Below are positions 35,612 to 43,234 of a DNA stretch of 64,000 nt, piece after piece (within the stretch, counting starts at the first letter, position 1; every line of letters begins with the position of its first letter). Below the pieces are notes generated by a model. It was given only the letters and a program-made list of their open reading frames with translations. It did no database searches and was not told the DNA's origin. The position numbers and the translations under genes were made by a program. This DNA is from Ignavibacteriota bacterium (lineage in GTDB: Bacteria > Bacteroidota > Ignavibacteria > Ignavibacteriales > Melioribacteraceae), in assembly GCA_016713565.1 (NCBI GenBank), contig JADJOX010000003.1, positions 248,001-312,000 on the forward strand, written 5' to 3'.

Positions 35612-37981
35612 TTAATTTATAAGTTCAAAATTTTGATCAAGTAAATAATCATTTTTTGGAGCCGTGCTGAATGAAATGTCTTTATCTTTATATTTCATTT
35701 TACACAACCCGCCTACATTTGAAATTACTTTTACTTTTTCCAACTTTCCACTTTTCCAAAATATATCTATTGTAAAATTTCCTCGTGCTTTCAATCCGGT
35801 AATAAATCCATCTTGCCATTCTTTCGGTAAAGCAGGCAGAATTCTGATTATATTATTTTGGCTTTGAAGAAACATTTCGGCAATACCCGCCGTTCCGCCG
35901 AAATTACCGTCAATTTGAAATGGCGGATGCGTATCAAACAAATTCGGCAATGTGGATTTCTGTAAAAGAGCAATAAAATGATTATAAGCATTTTCACTGT
36001 CTAAAAGTCTGTCATAAAAATTTATTATCCAAGCTCTGCTCCATCCCGTATGTCCGCCTCCATTGGATAGTCTTTTTTCAATAGTCTTTTTAGCGGCTTC
36101 AAATAATTCAGGCGTATCTGTTGTTATTTGAGATCCCGGATGTAAACCAAATAAATGCGACATATGCCTATGTCCGGGTTCAACTTCTTCATAATCTTCT
36201 ATCCACTCTCTTATTGTGCCATCTTTCCCAATTAAAATTGGAGGAAGTTTTTTTTGTGTTTCAGATAATTTTTCAATAAATGCTGGGTCATCATTTAAGA
36301 TTTTGGCAGATTCTATACAAGCATTAAAAAGTTCATGAATAATTTGCAAATCAATTGTAGCGGCAAATGTTATTTGATTTCGCTTACCATCGTAAAGAGA
36401 TATGAATGAATTTTCCGGAGAAACCGAAGGCGCGGTTACTAAGCGTCCATTTTTATCTACAATTAAAAAATCCAGAATAAATTCTGCGGCGCCTTTCATT
36501 AAAGGATACGCGTCCTTAGTAAGATAATCTTTATCTTTTGTAAATTGATAATGTTCCCAAAATGTAAGCGCCATCCAAGCTCCGGCAAGAGGTGAAGTTC
36601 CCCATTGCACGCCATCCATTAATCCGGTTCTTCCAAACGGATCGGTCAGATGATGCATCATCCAGCCTTTCGCGTTATACATTTCTTTGGCGGTTACACT
36701 TCCCGGCTCTTTAACTTTTTCAAAAAATTTTGTTAAAGGAATTACGGTTTCCGGTAAATTGCAAACTTCCGCCGGCCAATAATTCATCTGCAAATTTATG
36801 TTTGTATGAAAATCCGAATTCCAAGGAGCTTCGAAATGCTCATTCCAAATTCCCTGCAAATTTGCTGGAAGAATTCCGGGCGACCTTGAACTGTTCATAA
36901 GCAGATATCTGCCGTATTGAAAATATGTTGCCGCAAGTTCTGGATCTTTTTCTCCTGACTTTAGCTTTTCAAGTCTTAAATCGGTAGGTAAATTTGATTT
37001 TAAACTATCGCCAAGACTTATATTAACTCTATTAAATATTGATCGGTGTTCCAATATATGGTCTTGCTTAATAGTGTTATAACTTTTTGAATCGGAATGT
37101 GAAAGAATATTCTCGCAAATGTGTAATGGATTTATTGTCCTATCGAAATTTAACTTATTTAAATTATAGTCGGTTGCCGCGGTTAGTAAGATTGTAATTT
37201 CATCTGCATTTTTAATAATTATTGAGCTGTCATTCTTTGATTTTTCTCCGCCTTCATTTTTTATTTCGAGAATTGCGGAAAATTTCATGTGCTTACCGAT
37301 TGGTCCGGTTTCAGGCTTATCCTTATCATCTATTTGACCGGTAAGAATTATTTTATTTTCATTTTGAATTTTAATTTCTGCGTCTATTTTTCTTGTAAGT
37401 GAAATATTATAATTCAATTTGCCCTTTTGGGATGAAGCTAAATGTACTACAAGAATATTATCAACCGCCGAAATTAATGCTTCTTCAATAAATTCAATAT
37501 TATTTGATTTAAATTTAACAGTGTGGATACCGTCATTTAAATTTAATTCTCTTCTAAAATCATTTGATGAATTAATCTTGTCAATTCTTTCAATATTCAA
37601 ATTACCAAGAGTTTGATAAGAACGAATTCTTGGCGGCGTGCCAAGCATTGTTTTTACCGCAATCTTTTCCGCTTCCGTACTATTTCCTTCAAGTAAAAGT
37701 TCTTGAATTTGTTTTAAATTTTTTAAGGCTTCAGGGTTATTGTTGTTTATTCTTGTTCCCGCCCATAAACTTTCTTCATTTAGCTGTAATAATTCATTAT
37801 TAACATCTCCATAGATCATTGCGCCTAAACGTCCGTTACCGATTGGTAATGCTTCTGTCCATACTTTTGCGGGTCTATCAAACCAAAGTTGAAATTTATT
37901 TGTTTGTGATTCATGTTCTTTTGTATTACAACTTACAAGTATCAAAACGAATAAAATCAATAGCTGTATTTTCTTATTCAT
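35612..37981 (-). CDS. GH95 alpha-L-fucosidase lipoprotein
   Basis: ATG 37981 (789 residues) is preferred to a start five codons earlier because AAGGA precedes it. A lipoprotein signal ends LILVSCNT. The GH95 order is clear: N-terminal beta domain with LWFDRPAKVWTEALPIGNGRLGAM and LNEESLWAG, then the helical barrel with NINLQMNYWPAEV, where the two Asn fit the Asn pair that activates water, and TAPSVSPENSF with an acidic residue at the catalytic position. Later come HMSHLFGLHPG, GHTGWSRAWIINFYDRL and IDGNFGGTAGIAEM. The family inverts alpha-1,2-linked L-fucose, and some members act on alpha-L-galactose. This signals fucose or galactose caps on the target. It sits between an esterase and the beta-helix gene. 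Confidence 0.95.
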   Translation of the reverse strand: MNKKIQLLILFVLILVSCNTKEHESQTNKFQLWFDRPAKVWTEALPIGNGRLGAMIYGDVNNELLQLNEESLWAGTRINNNNPEALKNLKQIQELLLEGNSTEAEKIAVKTMLGTPPRIRSYQTLGNLNIERIDKINSSNDFRRELNLNDGIHTVKFKSNNIEFIEEALISAVDNILVVHLASSQKGKLNYNISLTRKIDAEIKIQNENKIILTGQIDDKDKPETGPIGKHMKFSAILEIKNEGGEKSKNDSSIIIKNADEITILLTAATDYNLNKLNFDRTINPLHICENILSHSDSKSYNTIKQDHILEHRSIFNRVNISLGDSLKSNLPTDLRLEKLKSGEKDPELAATYFQYGRYLLMNSSRSPGILPANLQGIWNEHFEAPWNSDFHTNINLQMNYWPAEVCNLPETVIPLTKFFEKVKEPGSVTAKEMYNAKGWMMHHLTDPFGRTGLMDGVQWGTSPLAGAWMALTFWEHYQFTKDKDYLTKDAYPLMKGAAEFILDFLIVDKNGRLVTAPSVSPENSFISLYDGKRNQITFAATIDLQIIHELFNACIESAKILNDDPAFIEKLSETQKKLPPILIGKDGTIREWIEDYEEVEPGHRHMSHLFGLHPGSQITTDTPELFEAAKKTIEKRLSNGGGHTGWSRAWIINFYDRLLDSENAYNHFIALLQKSTLPNLFDTHPPFQIDGNFGGTAGIAEMFLQSQNNIIRILPALPKEWQDGFITGLKARGNFTIDIFWKSGKLEKVKVISNVGGLCKMKYKDKDISFSTAPKNDYLLDQNFELIN

Positions 37982-38025
37982 GTTATTCCTTTCCATACTT
38001 AATGATGAAACTTTTTTTACAAAAT

Positions 38026-39876
38026 TTATTTTACAAAATAATTTGAATTGAATTTTTCATCAATTTTTTCTTTCAACATTTTTTGATGTTCTTCATTATT
38101 TTTCAATAATATCAAATTATCAGTTTTTACGATATCATTTTCTTCGGTTCGGTTATATCTTATTTCAGGGTTATTTTCATCACACATTAAAATATTATTT
38201 CTCACAATATTTTTTGTAGCTTTGTGAAATCTTAAAGGTGAACGAGCGATATTATAAACAATGTTTTCGGAAATAAGTAATTCTGTGCTTCCCTCGTCCA
38301 AAAACATTCCGTTACTCTCCGCTTTGCCCGCGTTTATTTTTACATCGTGAATTATGTTATTAATTATTTTGCTGCCTGGCTGTTTTCCTAAAAAATATAA
38401 ACCGCCGCCATCGCTTAAAATATTCATAATATTATAGATATGATTTGACGTAACAGTATTATTTGCACATGGGGTTGAAATCGTATCCCACATCCAACCG
38501 ACAGAAATACCTGTATATGGTAAATTTTTTACAACATTTTTTTCTATCAAAGTATTTGACACTAATCCGCACCAAATTCCGCACGCTCCGAAAAACCTTA
38601 CACCGCAATTTTCTACCATAGAATTTTTAATTTTATTTTCGCTTGAAATTTGGGTTGGTTCCATTTTCCACCAAGCGTTGGAATTAATCTGCCTGTCTTG
38701 TCCTTCTCCGATTGAAATTCCATTTCCTGCAATGTCATAAATTTTACAGTCGGCAATTTCACAATTAACACAGCTTTCTTTAAACCAAATCCCTGAACCA
38801 TCGGTATGTTTTACAGTACAATTTTTAAACAAAATATTTTCAGCACAATTAACTTCAATTGCCGCGGGTACTTGATTCCATTGTTTGGTATTTGACTCAC
38901 GATTATCATACATACAAGCTTGAATTCCGCAGTAACCTCTTTCTGGAATAACCCAATTTGTATGCTCAAAAGTTATTCCTTCAAAATTTATATATCCACG
39001 GTTTTGTAGTCTGTCGCCATTGATTTTAACAAGCTGAGGAGAAATTGGTATTACGGCATTTAATTCATTTATATCTTCATTGGGAAAAGGAACGTAATAA
39101 ATTTTTCTTTGTTCAAAATCGCAATACCATTCACCAGGCGAATTGCAAAACTCAATCGCATTTTCTAAGAAGTATCTTGGATTTGGTTCCCAATTTGAAA
39201 TATTAAAAAACGCCGGACTCCTTGCGCCAATTGAATCAACTGTTTTCAAACTAAGATTTTCCCAATCAATTTCTTTAACGCAAATTCTTGTAATTGACCA
39301 ATCGTGTAATAATACTAATTCAAGATTGCTTACTTTATTTACATTAGGAAAATCATTTTTCTCAAAAAAGAAATTAGTTCTATTATCTTCTCCGGCTTTT
39401 TTAACGTGTAAATAATCTTTATCAGGAAACCGCGCTCTAATGGCTCTTCTATCGTTAACATAAAGCGTATTAAATTTACATGAATAATTTTCCGGCAAAG
39501 TTACAGACCAAATTCCATTGGATTCTTTCTTCCAATTTTTAAGTTTAATTCCGCCTGAGATTACAACGCTGTCAGTGTTGCGAGAAATTATTTTTAATGG
39601 ATTATCAACACTTCCAAGTTCATCGGCGTTAAATTCCAACGGCATCTCAATTCGATAATTCCCTTCTGAAATAATAATTGAAATAGGTAATTTGCCTATG
39701 CTGGGTTTTACGTTTTCAATCGCTTTCTGAATAGTTTTCAATGGGGAATCGAAATTTCCGTTGGAATTATCATTGCCATTAACGGAAACATATATCTTTA
39801 ATTCATCCCCCGGAAAAATTTGTATATTAAAATAAAGCAAAAAGAATAATGCAATCTTTAAAATATTCTTATTCAT
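38026..39876 (-). CDS. Exported right-handed beta-helix protein (GH141-like candidate)
   Basis: The 616-residue product has a signal peptide, the opening IYVSVNGNDNSNG...SPLKTIQKAIE typical of surface parallel beta-helix enzymes, and a cap domain with SGGIKLKNWKKE and LYVNDRRAIRARFPDKDYL. From about residue 290 on it has repeating beta-helix coils (INFEGITFEHTNW, ILFKNCTVKHTDGSGIWF, CEIADCKIYDIAGNGISIG, NTVTSNHIYNIM, KIINNIIHDV). Proteins of this layout include GH141 (alpha-L-fucosidase and xylanase members) and several lyase families. The neighbouring GH95 gene makes a fucosidase plausible, but that is inference. No lyase catalytic triad is obvious. Signal and context support a secreted polysaccharide enzyme. 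Confidence 0.8.
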   Translation of the reverse strand: MNKNILKIALFFLLYFNIQIFPGDELKIYVSVNGNDNSNGNFDSPLKTIQKAIENVKPSIGKLPISIIISEGNYRIEMPLEFNADELGSVDNPLKIISRNTDSVVISGGIKLKNWKKESNGIWSVTLPENYSCKFNTLYVNDRRAIRARFPDKDYLHVKKAGEDNRTNFFFEKNDFPNVNKVSNLELVLLHDWSITRICVKEIDWENLSLKTVDSIGARSPAFFNISNWEPNPRYFLENAIEFCNSPGEWYCDFEQRKIYYVPFPNEDINELNAVIPISPQLVKINGDRLQNRGYINFEGITFEHTNWVIPERGYCGIQACMYDNRESNTKQWNQVPAAIEVNCAENILFKNCTVKHTDGSGIWFKESCVNCEIADCKIYDIAGNGISIGEGQDRQINSNAWWKMEPTQISSENKIKNSMVENCGVRFFGACGIWCGLVSNTLIEKNVVKNLPYTGISVGWMWDTISTPCANNTVTSNHIYNIMNILSDGGGLYFLGKQPGSKIINNIIHDVKINAGKAESNGMFLDEGSTELLISENIVYNIARSPLRFHKATKNIVRNNILMCDENNPEIRYNRTEENDIVKTDNLILLKNNEEHQKMLKEKIDEKFNSNYFVK

Positions 39877-39912
39877 GGCAATTCTTAAAATTTTATGATT
39901 TTCAGATTTAGT

Positions 39913-42117
39913 TTATTTTACAACTCCATGAAATCTTGCCATGTAATACGGCAGCAAGTAAATTGTTCCTTCATTTTCCGAATATCCGTTTCCTTCACTT
40001 GAATCAATTACAAATCCGTCTCTGTCTAACCTTACATGACAACGTTCGTCAATTGGCAAAGCTTTGCCGTCTACTGCGCTCCATCCAACTTTAAGGTCAT
40101 TTTCCTTTGCGTATTCAAAAACATTCTCTTTTCTTATAGGATCAACCGGACGCCAGCCTTCATTTACCAATTGTCCCGGCGTTAAGTCAAATTGTATGTC
40201 GAGCCGATGTTTATTATCCATCTGATATCCAATCAAATCAAGCGGCAGTCTTTGTAAAGTTTCAAAAATGTCATCCATCGCGAATTCATTCATAAAAAAA
40301 CGACTTGAAGTATATTCCGCATAACCTTCCGCTTCCGGAAATATTTTTCCTGTCTTATAAATACCCGTATTTACTAAATTGTTGAATTTATTTGCCATCG
40401 CGTAATACAGTATATTCCAGTAAGCGCTTTTTTGCTTGCTAACATGAAGCCATGAATTTTCCAAGCTTTCTCTATACATTAAAATTAATTCCGGATCAGT
40501 TTCATAATTTAATAATCCGTACATGCTCATTAAGCAAAGATTATTATCCCAGGGGACAACATCTTCAGGAGGGAAAAACATTTTAGACTGCATTGCGTTT
40601 ATGTGATAATGATATTTATCTCTCAACATTTTTGCGGTATCTAAATATTTTTGATCGCCGGTAACGTGATAAGCAACATTTAAAAATGAAAGCATCATCA
40701 TTGAATTTAATCCTCTCTGATCCCAACCCCAAATTGAATCAAAATATTCTGGTGAAAAATTTCCCCATCTTGTCGGCTTACCATCATAGTCTACTAATTT
40801 AAAACCATGCCTGATTAAATGATCAGTTATTGCGCCAACAACTTCTTTCACTGCATTTTTTTCGTCTTCAGTCTCCGCGACCAAATCAAAATAAACAGCA
40901 TAGAAAAAATAATGTCCGGTCAATTCATCAGAACTAGTATCGCATTTCCATAAATATTTTCCGTCTTTGCTTTTTGGGAATCTTGGGAAAATGTCTTTCC
41001 AGAAAGGATCTTCGGCCTGTTTCTTAATATTATAGGCATGATCATATTGAGAATTTACATCTTCATACCAATCAATTGGAATAATAAGTCTGGCTGGAAA
41101 ACCTTTTTCATGGGAAATATCAACCAGCCATTTGCAGGCTTCAAAACTTCGCTTTGCCAATTTTTTCGCTTCGGCACTTTTTGTAACCGCATACTTAAAT
41201 GCTTGAGAAGATCCGTACATAGCGGTGTACATTCCATCGTTATCGGAAATATCATACTGCCATGAATTTGGGTTAAATCTTTCTTTAAGTTTGTTTTGCG
41301 CGATAAATCCGTCTCTATTGTGCCGTTCTTCTACTTGCCTTACAAAGTAATTTGCCTTCTCTTCCAAAGTCATTTTTTTTAACACAATATTGCTTATACC
41401 CTTTTGTGTCGCAAACCAAACAATGCTGTCGTTTTGAATTTTAATATCATTTACAAAATCGTCTGCCAGCCATCTTCTGCTGAATCTGTAATAAAATTTA
41501 TTCCCGTCGGTTCTAATCGCGCCTTTTTCTGTACCGAACCAAACATCACCGCTGCTTGATTTTTCAATACAAGTAAAATTTTTATAAGGCAATCCCTCTT
41601 TACCGGTAAATAATTTCCATTTATTATCTAACAAATAGCCCGCGCCTTCATTGGACCCAAACCATAATCTATTTTTTGAATCTACTATTAGTACTTTTAC
41701 ATTTGTTAATTTCCAACTGTAATTTATGTCTTTTGGAAAAATTTCTTCCCATTTTGATTCTGGCGCGGATTTAATGTAGAGTCCATTTTTTGTCCCGGCA
41801 AATTGAATGTTATTAATTGTAACTTGTGATAAAATTTGATCATTTAAAATTTCAGTATTTTGTTCTTTTTTGGATTCGGTTATTTTCGTATTATTTTTTA
41901 ACTTTAACCATGATTTACCGTTATAAATAAATTTACTTTCCTTAGAAACCGCGTAAACATTATTATTCTCAATTTCTATTTTAGTAAATTCGGTATTGGG
42001 AATTCCATCTTTAACAGTAAAAAAAGTTGCCACTTCTTGTATAAATTTATCTGAACTTTTTATTTGCGCGCATATGTTTATGGCCGCAATTAAAAATATT
42101 AATAATGTTTTTTTCAT
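39913..42117 (-). CDS. Secreted propeller/alpha-barrel protein, paralog 4 of 4
   Basis: ATG 42117 (734 residues) is favoured because AGGGTTGTTA precedes it and the signal peptide KKTLLIFLIAAINICAQ follows. The propeller (about 25-245) has blades FAGTKNGLYIKSA, NRLWFGSNEGAGYLL and GDVWFGTEKGAIRT. The linker SRRWLADDFVNDI and ERHNRDG precede the helical domain: DNDGMYTA (292-299), KCDTSSDELTGHYFFY (391-406), DGKPTRWGNFSPE, GLNSMMMLSFLNVAYHVTGD, and the tail LPIDERC with LPYYMARFHG. It is the operon-proximal copy, 8 bases from the HpcH/HpaI aldolase gene. Compared with its paralogs, the Trp in WGxWxPE is Phe. No named family is recognised for the helical part. Confidence 0.75.
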   Translation of the reverse strand: MKKTLLIFLIAAINICAQIKSSDKFIQEVATFFTVKDGIPNTEFTKIEIENNNVYAVSKESKFIYNGKSWLKLKNNTKITESKKEQNTEILNDQILSQVTINNIQFAGTKNGLYIKSAPESKWEEIFPKDINYSWKLTNVKVLIVDSKNRLWFGSNEGAGYLLDNKWKLFTGKEGLPYKNFTCIEKSSSGDVWFGTEKGAIRTDGNKFYYRFSRRWLADDFVNDIKIQNDSIVWFATQKGISNIVLKKMTLEEKANYFVRQVEERHNRDGFIAQNKLKERFNPNSWQYDISDNDGMYTAMYGSSQAFKYAVTKSAEAKKLAKRSFEACKWLVDISHEKGFPARLIIPIDWYEDVNSQYDHAYNIKKQAEDPFWKDIFPRFPKSKDGKYLWKCDTSSDELTGHYFFYAVYFDLVAETEDEKNAVKEVVGAITDHLIRHGFKLVDYDGKPTRWGNFSPEYFDSIWGWDQRGLNSMMMLSFLNVAYHVTGDQKYLDTAKMLRDKYHYHINAMQSKMFFPPEDVVPWDNNLCLMSMYGLLNYETDPELILMYRESLENSWLHVSKQKSAYWNILYYAMANKFNNLVNTGIYKTGKIFPEAEGYAEYTSSRFFMNEFAMDDIFETLQRLPLDLIGYQMDNKHRLDIQFDLTPGQLVNEGWRPVDPIRKENVFEYAKENDLKVGWSAVDGKALPIDERCHVRLDRDGFVIDSSEGNGYSENEGTIYLLPYYMARFHGVVK

Positions 42118-42125
42118 TAACAACC

Positions 42126-42944
42126 CTAAATTATTATTGATTTATTTTGCATCTCTCCATTTTGATAATTCTCTAAACCTTGCCTGATTTTATTAATATC
42201 AGAAACTAAACTTTTAGAATAAATTGCGAAATCAGAACTGTGAAGTATAATTTTAATACCAAGATTTCCCCATTTTATTTGGTACTGCGGATCTTCGGAT
42301 AAATGAATTCCAACCGGAATATTTTTCTTTGACGCAATCTTAATTATTTGTTTCACATATTTATCAAATTCGGGATTATCATATTCTTCAGGAATTCCTA
42401 AACTGCATGATAAATCATGCGGACCAATAATTACTCCGTCAATTCCATCAACTGATAATATTTTTGATAAATCCTTAACCGCAGGCTCGCTTTCTATGTT
42501 TATAAAAAGTAAATTGTTTTTGCACCTATTATCAATATATTCTTTTAAATTCGGTTTAATTTTTGAATTATCCGTTAAAAACTCATTGAGTCTTTTGCCT
42601 TTTATCGGTCGATATTTTGTGGCTCCAACTAATTCTTTTACTTGCTCTTTTGTTTCTATATAAGGGACTAAAATTCCAACGGCGCCGCCATCTAACATTG
42701 TGCATGCGGCATATGGATCAGGCGATGGAATTCTAACAATTGGATTTAAATTAAGCGCAGAGTACAAAACGCACATTTCGGAAACTGTTTCTCTTCCTAA
42801 TGGAATATGTTCAGTATCAATGAAAACAAAATCTAAGTTTGCGCTTTTTACCGCGTTGCTCCATATTTTTGACGCGGAGATAATTGCGCTTCCGTAAATT
42901 CTCTGCCCCGAATTTAGTTTCTCTAATAATGGATTTTTTTTCAT
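42126..42944 (-). CDS. HpcH/HpaI family 2-keto-3-deoxy sugar acid aldolase
   Basis: A 272-residue cytoplasmic TIM-barrel aldolase without a leader. Landmarks are DFVFIDTEHIPLGRE (catalytic His region), PIVRIPSPDPYAACTMLDGGAVGILVPYIETKEQ (metal and substrate loop), INIESEPAVKDL (metal Glu), IDGVIIGPHDLSCSLGIPEE and KNIPVGIHLS. The family reversibly cleaves 2-keto-3-deoxy acids to pyruvate and an aldehyde; RhmA of E. coli acts on 2-keto-3-deoxy-L-rhamnonate. In a rhamnosidase-rich cluster that is the attractive guess, giving lactaldehyde and pyruvate, but no rhamnonate dehydratase is in the window. It is the first gene of the long minus-strand cluster, starting at the intergenic region 42945-43234. 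Confidence 0.88.
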   Translation of the reverse strand: MKKNPLLEKLNSGQRIYGSAIISASKIWSNAVKSANLDFVFIDTEHIPLGRETVSEMCVLYSALNLNPIVRIPSPDPYAACTMLDGGAVGILVPYIETKEQVKELVGATKYRPIKGKRLNEFLTDNSKIKPNLKEYIDNRCKNNLLFINIESEPAVKDLSKILSVDGIDGVIIGPHDLSCSLGIPEEYDNPEFDKYVKQIIKIASKKNIPVGIHLSEDPQYQIKWGNLGIKIILHSSDFAIYSKSLVSDINKIRQGLENYQNGEMQNKSIII

Positions 42945-43234
42945 TTTATGTTTTAATTTTGATGATTGAAAATGTTGCCGGAATTAAAAATTTACTACGG
43001 AAATTTTATAATTATCCAAAAATTCAATGAAAATTTAGAATTTTAAAATCTTCATTTTTAGATTAGTAAATCGATTTCCTTTTATTAAATTAGGAAATAG
43101 ATTTTGTTTTTACAACAAAATTACATTTATTATTTATAGAGCAAATAATACACAATGTATAGTTCACTTTGGATATATTGATGGATTCAAATTTAACTGC
43201 AAAAAAAAATTCTAATTATTTAAAATTGATTTAT
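42945..43234. promoter_or_regulatory. Divergent intergenic region at the head of the glycan-degradation operon
   Basis: About 290 AT-rich bases (236 if the CotH-type gene starts at 43181) separate the aldolase-led minus operon from the plus-strand CotH-type gene, so both promoters should be here. Besides the inverted repeat listed separately, there is a second perfect 8-bp repeat, ATTTTGTT (43101-43108) with AACAAAAT (43114-43121). No convincing -35/-10 pair could be assigned. I see no small gene. Confidence 0.45.
43068..43104. promoter_or_regulatory. Operator-like inverted repeat
   Basis: AAATCGATTTCCT (43068-43080) and AGGAAATAGATTT (43092-43104) are inverted repeats with one mismatch, separated by 11 bases. 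It overlaps the next repeat at 43101-43121. Placed between two divergent operons and not followed by a T-run usable as a terminator, it could bind a regulator that controls the 33-kb cluster. No regulator gene is in the window to match it. Confidence 0.35.
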
